Origin: Phycisphaerae bacterium
GTDB lineage: Bacteria > Planctomycetota > Phycisphaerae > Phycisphaerales > UBA1924
Direction: 5' to 3'
Length of the DNA stretch: 64,000 nt
NCBI GenBank assembly: GCA_016793805.1
Contig: JAEUIZ010000044.1
Span: 40,911 to 104,910 of the forward strand
The first letter of the stretch is position 1; the number at the start of each line of letters is the position of its first letter. A program made the translations under genes and the position numbers. Below the pieces are notes generated by a model. That model was not told where the DNA came from. It saw only the letters and a list, made by a program, of their open reading frames with translations, and made no database searches. Below, piece by piece: positions 9,065 to 17,971 of the stretch.

Positions 9065-10330
9065 TCAAGGGGCAAGCGCACGGGCCATCGCGGCCGCCAC
9101 TTCTCCGGCTTTGTCGAATCGCCCGTCGAGGGAGACGATCTCGCGCACGCTGCGGTCGGGTCCCACCACGACGATCATCGCGTCAGCCTTCACCGCGAAA
9201 CGCTCGAGCGATGACGCCGCCGATGCGGCCCACAGGAGGTCATCCGCCCCGATTCGTGCCGGGCCGGGCGTGGACCTCCCTCGCGCCACCAGCCCCCACC
9301 CCCGCGCCGCCTCGTCCAGCCGCTCGGGGCGATACTCGCCCAACTCAATCACTGCCGCGGCGATCGAATCGAACTCCAGCGGCGGACCCGGCGCGTCCAT
9401 CCCGGGAACCACGTGCCCGAGTCGCAGTGCTCGGAGCACCGCGAGGCCGGTCCGCGCGTCGCGGGCGATTCCCGCCGCTCGCTCCGGGTCCGCGGGGCTG
9501 CGGAAGAGGATGATCGCCAACGGGGCCGTTCCTCCGGGCGGCAATGCGCCGTGCAGCGACCATCCCGTCATGTCGCGGCGGGTGAGCAGCAAGTCGGGGG
9601 CGAGATCGCCGACGCCGGCGCGCGCGGGCGCCCGTGGCGCGATCAGTTCATCGAGCCTCGCGACCACGCGCCGGCCTTCGGGCTTGATCTCCCACGAGCC
9701 CGGGTCGCCCGGGTCGATCCCGCGCACCTCGAAGTCGAGCGTGGCGACGCCCTCTCCCGTGCGAACGGTTGCGGTCACGCGCCGGAGGCGGGCCGACGCC
9801 AAGTCGGCAACCACTCGGACCGGCCCGTACGCGCTCGTGCCCTCCAGCGTCATCGTTCCCGGGCGCGCCCGCTCGTCGGCGCTGGCCGACGTCCACGAGA
9901 CGGGTCCGGTCTGTTGCAGGAACATTGGCCCGCGCGAGAGGAGCCCCAGGTGTGGCGCCGGCACCGGCGGCACCACGCGCGAGATCGCTCCGAGCGAGAT
10001 CCCGCCCTCGTACGAGCCCTCGAGCACGAGATCCGGCGCCGAGGCCACGGTCCCGACGATCCGCCCCCCGCCCAGCCACAGCCGCAGCGGGCCGAGTTCG
10101 AGCAGCATCGCGGTGGGCGCCTCGGCCTGGTCCGGAGTGTGCAGGCGCACGACGAAGGACTCGCTCCGCTCGCGCGCGCCGACGCGGACGGTCACGGTGA
10201 CCTCGTCGGCGATCGTGCCCATGCAGGCCCCGCGGATGTCGTCGAGTACGGCTGGCACGGGAAGCGGCAGGGGTGACGCGACCTGGCCAGCAACCGTCAC
10301 GCCGAGGGCGACGTGGAAGGGCGCGATCAT
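9065..10330 (-). CDS. Exported protein of unknown function
   Basis: A 421-residue protein whose ATG overlaps the folK stop in an ATGA junction, suggesting translational coupling. An open frame continues 71 codons upstream inside folK but is Arg/Pro-rich shadow sequence. The N-terminus (MIAPFHVALGVTVAGQVASP) resembles a signal peptide. The middle looks beta-rich, and the C-terminal ~190 residues have a thioredoxin/AhpC-like flavour (LAPDLLLTRRDMTG, IILFRSP, MIVVVGPDRSVREIVSLDG), but no CxxC motif is seen, so a redox role would be speculative. Confidence 0.7.
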   Translation of the reverse strand: MIAPFHVALGVTVAGQVASPLPLPVPAVLDDIRGACMGTIADEVTVTVRVGARERSESFVVRLHTPDQAEAPTAMLLELGPLRLWLGGGRIVGTVASAPDLVLEGSYEGGISLGAISRVVPPVPAPHLGLLSRGPMFLQQTGPVSWTSASADERARPGTMTLEGTSAYGPVRVVADLASARLRRVTATVRTGEGVATLDFEVRGIDPGDPGSWEIKPEGRRVVARLDELIAPRAPARAGVGDLAPDLLLTRRDMTGWSLHGALPPGGTAPLAIILFRSPADPERAAGIARDARTGLAVLRALRLGHVVPGMDAPGPPLEFDSIAAAVIELGEYRPERLDEAARGWGLVARGRSTPGPARIGADDLLWAASAASSLERFAVKADAMIVVVGPDRSVREIVSLDGRFDKAGEVAAAMARALAP

Positions 10331-10830
10331 GACGACTGCACCTGCGCCATCGGAAGGGCCGCGAGCAGGTCGCGCACCGATCGACCAACGCCGGGCACGA
10401 CGACCTGAGGCGCGATCTCGGCCAGCGGGACGAGCACGAACGCCCGCTCGGCGAGGCGCGGGTGCGGGACGATCAGGCCGGGCTCGGTGATCTCGCGCGA
10501 TCCGTGGAGCAAGAGGTCCAGGTCGAGCGTGCGCGAGCCCCATCGCTGCTCGCGAGCGCGGTCGCGCCCGTGGCGTCGCTCGATCTCCAGCAGCGAGTCC
10601 AGGAGCGCACGGGGCGTGAGGGTGGTACGAAGTTCCGCGGCCGCGTTCAGGAAGTTGCCCTCGGCCACGCCCCCGACTGGCTCGGTCTCGATGAGCGAGG
10701 ACCGCCGGACAACACGCACTCCCGGCAGTCGCGAGAGCGCGTCGATAGCCGCGAGGATGGTCGCGCGGCGATCACCCAGATTGGAGCCCAGACCCACGAA
10801 CGCACGCTCGGGACGCGTCGCCACGCCCAA
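10327..10830 (-). CDS. folK: 2-amino-4-hydroxy-6-hydroxymethyldihydropteridine pyrophosphokinase
   Basis: FolK moves pyrophosphate from ATP to 6-hydroxymethyl-7,8-dihydropterin in folate biosynthesis. The 167-residue length is normal. AFVGLGSNLGDR at the start, the EIERRHGRDR loop, WGSRTLDLDLLLHG (metal/ATP-binding Asp pair) and the late VPHPRLAERAFVLVPLAE are the family signatures. It begins 15 bp after the fliA stop and its stop overlaps the next gene, so it may be co-transcribed with the end of the flagellar operon. Confidence 0.96.
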   Translation of the reverse strand: MGVATRPERAFVGLGSNLGDRRATILAAIDALSRLPGVRVVRRSSLIETEPVGGVAEGNFLNAAAELRTTLTPRALLDSLLEIERRHGRDRAREQRWGSRTLDLDLLLHGSREITEPGLIVPHPRLAERAFVLVPLAEIAPQVVVPGVGRSVRDLLAALPMAQVQSS

Positions 10831-10845
10831 CGGTAGCCGGGCGGG

Positions 10846-11709
10846 TTACTCGACGGGCTCGAGTTCCGGGGATCGGTTCTGCATGTGGCTCTTGAGCCGC
10901 TGGAGGATCGAACTGTGCATCTGGCTGACGCGCGACTCGGAGAGCGCGAGCGTGAGCCCGATCTCCTTCATCGTCATGCCCTCGTAGTAGTAGAGGATGA
11001 CGATGAGGCGCTCGGCACGGCTCAGGCCCCGGGTGATGAGGTCCTTGATGTCGCGCCGCTGCATCTCCTTCAAAGGGTTGCCCTCGTCGTCCTCGCGGAC
11101 GATGTCGATCTCGCGGGTCTCGCGGGTGCCGTCGCCGGAGTTGAACTTGCGCGTGATGCTGTGGGTGCTCACGGCCGACCCGTCGCGGAGCACCTTGTCG
11201 AACTCCTCGGCGGGCAGCCGGAGGTGCTCGGCGAGTTCGGCATCGGTGGGCCAGCGGCCGTGGCGCATGTGGAACTTCTGCCGCGCCGACTCGACCTTGG
11301 CGGTACGGTGCCGGACCAGCCGGGGAACCCAGTCCATGTTGCGCAGTTCGTCGAGGATCGCGCCGCGGATGCGCTGGGCGCAATAGGTCTCGAACTTCAC
11401 GTTGCGTCCGAGGTCGAAGGTCTCGATCGCCTCGCGGAGGCCGAAAACCCCGACGGACATGAGGTCCTCGACATCGACCTCATTGGGCAGTCGCGTGTGG
11501 ATGCGTTCCGCGTTGTACTTCACGAGCGGGAGGTACCGCTCGAGGAGGAAGTTGCGGATCGGATGGAGGCGTTCCTCCTCGCCGCGGCAGCGATCGAACT
11601 CGCGCCAGACGTCCTGAATAGGCCGAAGGGCCAACGGCACCGCTTTCTTCGGGGCGCTCGGCCGGCTGACTTTGGTGGGAACACGCTTCGACTGCCGTGT
11701 CGCTGTCAT
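10846..11709 (-). CDS. fliA: FliA/WhiG-type sigma factor (sigma-28)
   Basis: A 287-residue sigma-70 family protein. Met 11709 is preferred over an ATG 18 nt upstream because AAGGAG lies 6 nt before it. Region 2 contains GVFGLREAIETFDLGRN and RIRGAILDELRNMDWVPR, a hallmark of FliA/WhiG factors. Regions 3 and 4 follow; region 4 ends in the helix-turn-helix MTMKEIGLTLALSESRVSQ. In the family it directs RNA polymerase to late flagellar promoters. Its position at the end of the export operon fits, and it appears to have its own promoter at 11801-11828. Confidence 0.94.
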   Translation of the reverse strand: MTATRQSKRVPTKVSRPSAPKKAVPLALRPIQDVWREFDRCRGEEERLHPIRNFLLERYLPLVKYNAERIHTRLPNEVDVEDLMSVGVFGLREAIETFDLGRNVKFETYCAQRIRGAILDELRNMDWVPRLVRHRTAKVESARQKFHMRHGRWPTDAELAEHLRLPAEEFDKVLRDGSAVSTHSITRKFNSGDGTRETREIDIVREDDEGNPLKEMQRRDIKDLITRGLSRAERLIVILYYYEGMTMKEIGLTLALSESRVSQMHSSILQRLKSHMQNRSPELEPVE

Positions 11710-11800
11710 GGTCCGCTCCTTGACCATTGGTCGCGTTGTCGGCCGCGTGATGCGGCCCTCAGATCATCCGTGCCAACCGACCCGTCCTGGGTCGGCGAGC

Positions 11801-11828
11801 AGTATACCAACTCCTCCGGGGATGCAAG
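11801..11828 (-). promoter_or_regulatory. Putative housekeeping promoter for fliA
   Basis: On the minus strand CTTGCA and TATACT are separated by 16 bp. Transcription would begin ~85 nt before the fliA ATG. The spacer TCCCCGGAGGAGTTGG resembles that of the promoter at 23637-23665. Confidence 0.5.
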
Positions 11829-11836
11829 CCCTTTTT

Positions 11837-12097
11837 CTAGGCCGAGGCGGCTCCCGCCTTTCGACCGCTCGTCTCACCCATCGAGGACTTGCGTCGTTCG
11901 ACATGCTCGGTCACCACTCGCTCCAGCACCAACCCCACCGCCAACCCAACACCAAAGCACCCACCCAGGCACAGAATCGCCTGCCGCAGCACCACCTCCG
12001 CCGGGTTGCCCACGGCCATTCCACAGACGACGGCGATGGCGAAGGCGGCGAGCGCAAAGATGGCCGCCATGACCCTCGCCGAAACGCCCAGACTCAT
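11837..12097 (-). CDS. Small two-helix membrane protein in the flagellar operon
   Basis: An 86-residue protein with an ATG after a GGAG site. Two hydrophobic segments (about residues 8-28, AAIFALAAFAIAVVCGMAVG, and 36-60, AILCLGGCFGVGLAVGLVL) are followed by a short charged tail. No family is recognised. Sitting between flhG and fliA on the same strand suggests it travels with the flagellar genes, but no functional residue can be pointed to. Confidence 0.65.
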   Translation of the reverse strand: MSLGVSARVMAAIFALAAFAIAVVCGMAVGNPAEVVLRQAILCLGGCFGVGLAVGLVLERVVTEHVERRKSSMGETSGRKAGAASA

Positions 12098-12239
12098 GCG
12101 TCATCGCTCCTTCGTGCCGAGAACCGGCGCAACGATCCCACCGGCTACTTGATCGTCACATCGCCCTTCTACATTCAATATCCGTGTCCATCGAACATGC
12201 CCTCGCCGAACATTTCGGGGTCGTCGCCCCATGCAACCG

Positions 12240-13193
12240 CTACGACCGGCACAGCCCGAGTCTGGCCCACACGCCGGTGGGCCGCTCCTGGTGCCCCCCC
12301 TCTTCTTTGCCCCACAGGTGCCCGGCGATCACACGCCCGGCCTCACGCAAGTTCTTGGCAAACTGGGACTTTGATTCGTCGGCGAGCAGAGGCCGACGAC
12401 GCCGGACCGAGCGCCCGACTTCCGCATCGACAGGTAGCCATCCCCAGGACACGGGTGCGAATCCTAAGAACCGCGTCGAAACCGCCGAGATTCGGGCGTG
12501 CACGGCCGTCCCCTCTGCCGCACTCACTGCCTCGTTGACGAGGATGCCCAGACTGCCCTTTCTGGGGAGGGTGGGGTCCGCCAGCGCGGCACACTTGACG
12601 AGTGCGTAGGCATCGGCGAGGGAGGTGGGTTCGGGCGTGGCGACGACGACCGCGGCGTGGGCGAGGCTCATGAGCATCAGGACCTCGGGCCCCAGGCCGG
12701 CACCGGCATCGACGATCAGCGCGTCGGCATGGTCGTCGAGGTCCTCGAGCGCGCGCACAAACCTGAGCCGTTCCTCTGGGCGAAGGTCGGCGACGCGAGC
12801 GACCCCCGCGGCGCCGGGGATGAGCCGGAACCCCCCGGGGGCGTCGATCGCGATGTCGGCCAAACCGAGGGCGTCGGGCGCACCCCCCCCCTCGCCTCGG
12901 AGGGCTCGCGTCTGGTCGAGGCGTCGGGCGGGTGTAAGCCCGCAGAGCACGTCGGCATTGGCCATCCCGAGATCGGCGTCGAGCAGCATCACGCGTTTGC
13001 CCGCCCGCGCGAGGAGAATCGAGAGATTGACGGCGATGCTGGTCTTGCCGACGCCGCCCTTGCCGGAGGAGACGGTGACGATGCGCAGGCGTGACGCCGC
13101 GGGATCGCGCGAGGGCGCGACGATGGCGCGGAGTCGGGCGGCCTGATCGCCCGGGATGACGCCGAGGCGTGACATGGACGGGGCCCGGGTCAT
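12240..13193 (-). CDS. flhG: MinD-like ATPase FlhG (YlxH/FleN)
   Basis: A 317-residue P-loop ATPase read from an ATG that overlaps the flhF stop (ATGA). VSSGKGGVGKTSIAVNLS is the deviant Walker A motif of the MinD/ParA family; MLLDADLGMANADVLCGL is the typical FlhG second motif, and ALIVDAGAGLGPEV corresponds to switch II. FlhG pairs with FlhF to set flagellar number and position by controlling FlhF GTPase activity. An inserted Gly/Ala-rich loop follows the TPARRLDQTR region. A membrane-targeting helix at the C-terminus is not obvious; the tail is His/Gly/Glu-rich. Confidence 0.93.
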   Translation of the reverse strand: MTRAPSMSRLGVIPGDQAARLRAIVAPSRDPAASRLRIVTVSSGKGGVGKTSIAVNLSILLARAGKRVMLLDADLGMANADVLCGLTPARRLDQTRALRGEGGGAPDALGLADIAIDAPGGFRLIPGAAGVARVADLRPEERLRFVRALEDLDDHADALIVDAGAGLGPEVLMLMSLAHAAVVVATPEPTSLADAYALVKCAALADPTLPRKGSLGILVNEAVSAAEGTAVHARISAVSTRFLGFAPVSWGWLPVDAEVGRSVRRRRPLLADESKSQFAKNLREAGRVIAGHLWGKEEGGHQERPTGVWARLGLCRS

Positions 13194-14563
13194 CGCGTCT
13201 CCGGTCCGTCGAGCACGAGGCGTGCGAGCCGTTCGGGATCGCCGGCCTCGATGTGGTCCGGCACCTCCTGGCCCGTGGTGACGAAACTGAATCGGAGCGA
13301 GAGCCGCTGCGCGACGGTCATCAGGACGCCGTAGTTCACGGCCTCGTCGAGTTTGGTCATGATCACGCGGTTGGGCCCGATGGGACGGAATCGCTCGGCG
13401 GCCTCCAGCACCACGCCCTCGCTGGCGGCGCTGGAAAGCACGAGGTGCGTCTGATGCGGGCGGGCGGCGTCGATGAACCCGCGAAGTTCGTCGAGCCGGG
13501 CGGCATCGCGCGGGGGCCTGCCGGCCGTGTCGATCAGCACGACCTCGCACCCCGCGAGCGCCTCGCAGGTCGGCCCCATGTCACGCGGGGTCAGCACCAC
13601 CTTCAGCGGCAGGCCGATGATCTCGGCGTAGGTGCGCAACTGGTCCACCGCGGCGATGCGGTAGGTGTCCGTGGTGATGAGCCCGACGCGGCGACCCTGC
13701 CGGAGTTTGTAGGCGGCGGCGAGTTTGGCGACCGTGGTCGTCTTGCCGACTCCGGTGGGCCCGATGAGCGCGATGGTGAGGGGACGGCCGTCGGCGGGAC
13801 GGGCGATCGGCGCGGTGCCGTCGCCCGGCAGCATCGCGGCGATTCGCTTGAGAATGGCCTCGCGGACAGCGGACTCATCGCGGAGTTCGGCGGCGGAGAG
13901 TTCGTCGCGCACGCTCGCGACGATGCCGTCGGCGAGTTCGGTCGCGACCTGTCCCTCCAGCAGCCGCAGGTACCCGTGCATGAGGGCATCGGGCATGGCG
14001 GGCGAGGGCCTCGCGCGGTCGGACACGACGCACCTGGTGGCCTGGAGCACCTGGCCGACCATCCGCTTGATGGCCGCGAGTTCGGTGTCGAGCCCCTGGC
14101 GGATCGTCCCGACGGCGACGGAATCGGGCTCGGATCGACCGATGACCGGCAGTGTGGCGGGGCGCTCGACGCGCCGATCGGGCGAAGGCCGCATGGGGAT
14201 CGGCCTCTCGACCGCCACCCGCGCCGGGCGGTCGGCGACCTCAACCGCATCGGCGACTGCGGCTGCCCGAGCCGCGGCGCTGCGATCGGCAGACTCGGGC
14301 GCGCGCACGTCGGCGGCACGAGCGCCGGCTTGCGGGGACACGGGCCGGCGTGCGGGCTCCGCGGGCGGAGCGGGGCGCTGCCGACGCGCGAGGCCCGCGT
14401 CGTCCGAGGCCGTCACTTCCACGACGGAGCGACCGCCGAGCCCGAGCCAGCCGCCGATGGTGAGCGTTCGGGTGTGCAGGATGACGGCGTCCTTGCCGAG
14501 GTCTCGTTTGACCTCGGCGAGCGCATCGCCGATCGTCCGTGCCCGATAGGTTTTGAGGTTCAT
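13190..14563 (-). CDS. flhF: Flagellar SRP-like GTPase FlhF
   Basis: A 457-residue protein starting MNLKTYRARTIGDALAEVKR, the conserved opening of FlhF. A low-complexity Arg/Pro/Ala-rich linker covers residues ~75-165. The N and G domains follow: LIGPTGVGKTTTVAKLAA (G1), TTDTYRIAAVDQLRTYAEI, LIDTAGRPPRD (G3) and TKLDEAVNYG (G4). FlhF localises the first flagellar basal-body components at the membrane, with FlhG as regulator; flhG overlaps it by 4 bp. A promoter-like element lies at 14617-14645, so flhF may be transcribed separately from flhA. Confidence 0.94.
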   Translation of the reverse strand: MNLKTYRARTIGDALAEVKRDLGKDAVILHTRTLTIGGWLGLGGRSVVEVTASDDAGLARRQRPAPPAEPARRPVSPQAGARAADVRAPESADRSAAARAAAVADAVEVADRPARVAVERPIPMRPSPDRRVERPATLPVIGRSEPDSVAVGTIRQGLDTELAAIKRMVGQVLQATRCVVSDRARPSPAMPDALMHGYLRLLEGQVATELADGIVASVRDELSAAELRDESAVREAILKRIAAMLPGDGTAPIARPADGRPLTIALIGPTGVGKTTTVAKLAAAYKLRQGRRVGLITTDTYRIAAVDQLRTYAEIIGLPLKVVLTPRDMGPTCEALAGCEVVLIDTAGRPPRDAARLDELRGFIDAARPHQTHLVLSSAASEGVVLEAAERFRPIGPNRVIMTKLDEAVNYGVLMTVAQRLSLRFSFVTTGQEVPDHIEAGDPERLARLVLDGPETR

Positions 14564-14616
14564 TCACGCCATCCTGGCCAAGCGAACCGTGCCCAGCCTC
14601 CTGCCGGGGAAGGTCC

Positions 14617-14645
14617 AGCATAGCAAGCCGTCCGCGGATTGCAAG
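14617..14645 (-). promoter_or_regulatory. Putative promoter upstream of flhF
   Basis: Minus-strand CTTGCA, 17 bp spacer, TATGCT. It lies in the 134-bp gap between flhA and flhF and would give a ~45-nt leader containing AGGAT before the ATG. Architecture matches the sites at 11801, 23637 and 35397. Confidence 0.45.
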
Positions 14646-14697
14646 TCAACCTCGTTGCTGCGTCCATGCCGGCGAGGGTGGCTGAAGCGAGACCTTG

Positions 14698-16887
14698 CTA
14701 GGCCGCCCTGACCGCCGCGCCTTGCACCTCCTCTGCCGTGACGAGCGCCATGGAATCGACCTCGACCGTCGGGACGATCTCGTTGTACCCGAGGACAGTC
14801 ACGCCCGGGACGTGTGGCTCGACGATCTGCCGGACGGTGGCGCGGACCGAGGGCGAGGCGATGACGACCGCCGCGTGGCCCGCCGTGGTCAACTTCCCGA
14901 GCGCCGCGGCGATGGCCCTGGCGACCGCGCCGCTGACCTGCGAGGGCATGCGGAGGATCGTCCCGCTGCCGGTGCGCTCGATGTATCCCTCGACGAGGTC
15001 GTCGAGCGCGGGATCGAGCGTGACGCACACGAGCCGCTGCTTGCGCGGATCGTTGGGCGACGGGGCGGCGTGCAACTGGCAGATGGTCCGCCGAAGCGCG
15101 TTGCGGACGTACTCCGTGAGCACGTCGAGGTCCTTGGACTTGGGCGCCCAGTCGGCCAGGGTCTCGACGATCGTCTCCATGTCTCGGATCGGCACCCGCT
15201 CGCGGAGGAGGTTCTGGAGCACCTTCTGGAGTTCGCCCGGCTTGACGAGAGCGGGCACGGCCTCTTCGACGAGTTTGGGGCTCCGCTGCTTGAGTTGCTC
15301 GACGAGGTTGACGACCTCCTCGCGGGTCAGGAGTTCCGCCGCGTGCCGCTTCACGACCTCGGCCAGGTGCGTCCCGAGCACGCTGACGGCATCGACGACG
15401 GTGTAGTTCATGGTCTCGGCCCGTTGTCGCTGCGCGGGCTCGATCCACTTCGCTTCGAGGCCAAAGGCGGGCTCGCGCGTGGCCTCGCCCTCGATGGGCC
15501 CGCTGGCCAGGCCCGAGTCCATCGCCAGGAGTTTGCCCGGCATGGTCTGGCCTTCGGCGACGGCGCTCCCGCGGACCTTGATGCGGTAATCCGTCGCGTC
15601 GAGTTGCATGTTGTCGCGGATGCGGACGGGCGGGAGCACCATGCCCAGTTCGGAGGCCAACTGTCGGCGGATGGCGGCGATGCGGCCGAGCAGGTCGCCG
15701 CCCTGGGCCGCGTCGACCAGCGAGACGAGCCCATAGCCCAGTTCGAGTTCGAGCACGTCGACCTTGAGCAGGCTCTCGACGGGCGGGCCGTCGGCACGGT
15801 CCTTGGTCGCCGCCGCCTCCTGCTCCTCGCGCTTGGCGGTCTCGGTTCGGCGGCGGGTGCGCGACATCGCCCAGGCGAGGGTGGCCAGCCCGCCCCCCGT
15901 GACGACCAGCGGGATGGTGGGCAGGGGTGTCAGGGCCAGGAGCATGAGGAACCCGGCGGTGAGCGTGAGCCCCTTGGGCTGGCTGATGAGTTGGTCGGTC
16001 AGTTCGTCGCCGAGTTGCTGCTTGGAGCCGGACCGCGTGACGATGAGCGCGGAGGCGATGGCGACGACGAAGGAGGGGATCTGGGAGGCGAGCCCGTCGC
16101 CGATGGTCAGTCGCGTGAAGACCTCGGCGGTCTGCATCGGGCTGTCCCATCCGCGGAGGATCATCCCCACGGCGAAGCCGCCGAGGACGTTGATCGCCGT
16201 GATGATGAGGCCCGCGACGGCATCGCCCCGGACGAACTTGCTGGCGCCGTCCATCGCGCCGAAGAAGTCGGCCTCCTGCCGGATCTGCTCGCGGCGGCGC
16301 CTCGCCTCGCCCTCGTTGATGATCCCCGCGTTCAGGTCGCTGTCGATCGCCATCTGCTTCCCGGGCATCGCGTCGAGAGTGAAGCGGGCGGCGACCTCGC
16401 TGATGCGCGTGGCGCCCTTGGTGATGACGACGAACTGCACGATGACCAGGATGAGGAAAATGACGACGCCGACGAACAGCGAGTCGCCGGCCACAAAGTC
16501 GCCGAAGGCCTGGATGACGTGCCCCGCGGTCCCCGTGGCCTCCTCGGGCGTGGTCGCCTTCGTCGAGAGGATCAGCCGCGTCGAGGCGATGTTGAGCACC
16601 AGCCGCAGCATCGTCAGCGCCAGCAACAGCGAGGGGAACACGCTGAAGTCCAGCGGATGGTCCATGTAGATCGTCGTGAGCAGCACGATCACCGCGATCG
16701 TGATGTTCAGGCAGATCAGGATGTCCATCACCCATGTCGGGAGCGGGACCAGCAGCACCGCCAGGAGCGACACGAACCCGATCGGCACCAGCAGCCCGCG
16801 CTGCGCCCGGAGCCGGTGCATCCATTCGGGGAGCACCGTGCCCGCGAGTTTCGATCCCGTCGTCGGCCTGATGGTGGGTGGTGGCAT
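14698..16887 (-). CDS. flhA: Flagellar type III export channel protein FlhA
   Basis: A 729-residue protein of normal FlhA length. The N-terminal half has about eight membrane segments and the FHIPEP-region signatures (LDFSVFPSLLLALTMLRLVL, GKQMAIDSDLNAG, FFGAMDGASKFVRGDA). The C-terminal ~340 residues form the cytosolic ring that docks chaperone-substrate complexes. With FlhB, FliP, FliQ and FliR it forms the proton-driven export gate of the basal body. A charged linker (RTRRRTETAKREEQEAAA) separates the two halves. The gene begins 3 bp after the flhB stop. Confidence 0.96.
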   Translation of the reverse strand: MPPPTIRPTTGSKLAGTVLPEWMHRLRAQRGLLVPIGFVSLLAVLLVPLPTWVMDILICLNITIAVIVLLTTIYMDHPLDFSVFPSLLLALTMLRLVLNIASTRLILSTKATTPEEATGTAGHVIQAFGDFVAGDSLFVGVVIFLILVIVQFVVITKGATRISEVAARFTLDAMPGKQMAIDSDLNAGIINEGEARRRREQIRQEADFFGAMDGASKFVRGDAVAGLIITAINVLGGFAVGMILRGWDSPMQTAEVFTRLTIGDGLASQIPSFVVAIASALIVTRSGSKQQLGDELTDQLISQPKGLTLTAGFLMLLALTPLPTIPLVVTGGGLATLAWAMSRTRRRTETAKREEQEAAATKDRADGPPVESLLKVDVLELELGYGLVSLVDAAQGGDLLGRIAAIRRQLASELGMVLPPVRIRDNMQLDATDYRIKVRGSAVAEGQTMPGKLLAMDSGLASGPIEGEATREPAFGLEAKWIEPAQRQRAETMNYTVVDAVSVLGTHLAEVVKRHAAELLTREEVVNLVEQLKQRSPKLVEEAVPALVKPGELQKVLQNLLRERVPIRDMETIVETLADWAPKSKDLDVLTEYVRNALRRTICQLHAAPSPNDPRKQRLVCVTLDPALDDLVEGYIERTGSGTILRMPSQVSGAVARAIAAALGKLTTAGHAAVVIASPSVRATVRQIVEPHVPGVTVLGYNEIVPTVEVDSMALVTAEEVQGAAVRAA

Positions 16888-16890
16888 GGG

Positions 16891-17958
16891 TTAGGCCGCC
16901 CGTCCGTTGATGCGGTACACGTACGCCAGGACTTCGGCGACGGCCTCGTAGAACTCCGCGGGCACCTCGCGGCCCAGATCGACCTCCCAATACAGCGCCC
17001 GCGCCAGCGGTGGACGCTCCACGATCGTCACGCCCGAGGCGATGGCCACCCGGCGGATGTGGAAGGCCAGGTCGTCCGCGCCCTTGGCCACCACCTTGGG
17101 CGCCCGCATCTTCGCCGGGTCGTACCGCAGCGCGACCGAGAAGTGCGTCGGGTTCGTGACGATCACGTCGGCCTTGGGCACCTCGGCCTGGATGCGGTGC
17201 AGCGCGATCTCACGGGCCATGCGGAACCGCCTCGACTTGATCTCCGGGTCGCCCTCCATCGACCGGCGCTCGTCCTTGACCTCCTGCCGGGTCATCCGCA
17301 GGTCCTGCGTGTGCCGCCAGCGCTGGACGATGAAGTCCACGATGCCCATGAGGATGAGGGTGGCGAGCAACCAGAGCGTGAGTTCGAGCGCGAGTTGCAG
17401 GACCATGTAGACCCCGCCCAGGATCGTGAGCCCCGGGAGGGCCACGACCAACTCGAGGTCTTTCCAGAGCACGAGCCCCGCGACGAGCGAGACCACGACG
17501 AGTTTCAGGGAGTTCATCCCCGAGCGGATGAGGCCCCGGACGCCGAAGATGCGCTTGAGCCCGGCCGCGGGGCTGAGTTTGTTGAGGTTGGGCGTGATCG
17601 GCTTGAGCGTGAGGAGCCAGCCGACCTGGAGGAACTGCGCGAGGTACGCCACGACGAACATGACGGCCAGCGCCGGGCCGAGCACCCAGGCCCCGGCCAG
17701 ACCGGCGTTGATGACCGCGTCGCGCACGGTCCGCATGTCGATCGGGCCGCCCGCGAGTTCGTGCTGAAGGCCGTGGCGCAGGAGGGACCCGAGCACGCTC
17801 GCACCCGCGGAGCCCATGATCGCCAGCAGGGCGACGCCCGCGGCGAGTTCGACCGCCGCGGAGAGGTCGGTGCTCTTGGGCACCTGCCCGCGCGAGCGAG
17901 CCTCGGAGCGGCGCCGCGCCGTTGGGAGTTCGGTTTTGTCGCCCAGGTCCTCGGCCAT
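16891..17958 (-). CDS. flhB: Flagellar export switch protein FlhB
   Basis: A 355-residue protein. The opening ED..DKTELPTARRRSEARSRGQ is typical of FlhB, followed by four membrane segments and a cytoplasmic domain. The autocleavage motif NPTH sits in VIVTNPTHFSVALRYD, where cleavage between N and P switches export from rod/hook to filament substrates. The following KMRAPKVVAKGADDLA stretch is conserved. It starts 13 bp after the fliR stop. Confidence 0.96.
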   Translation of the reverse strand: MAEDLGDKTELPTARRRSEARSRGQVPKSTDLSAAVELAAGVALLAIMGSAGASVLGSLLRHGLQHELAGGPIDMRTVRDAVINAGLAGAWVLGPALAVMFVVAYLAQFLQVGWLLTLKPITPNLNKLSPAAGLKRIFGVRGLIRSGMNSLKLVVVSLVAGLVLWKDLELVVALPGLTILGGVYMVLQLALELTLWLLATLILMGIVDFIVQRWRHTQDLRMTRQEVKDERRSMEGDPEIKSRRFRMAREIALHRIQAEVPKADVIVTNPTHFSVALRYDPAKMRAPKVVAKGADDLAFHIRRVAIASGVTIVERPPLARALYWEVDLGREVPAEFYEAVAEVLAYVYRINGRAA

Positions 17959-17971
17959 CGATCCCTCGTGC

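Noticed and set aside
9065..10330. Thioredoxin-like function for the exported protein
   Set aside because: The C-terminal strands are suggestive but no CxxC or peroxidatic Cys motif is present.
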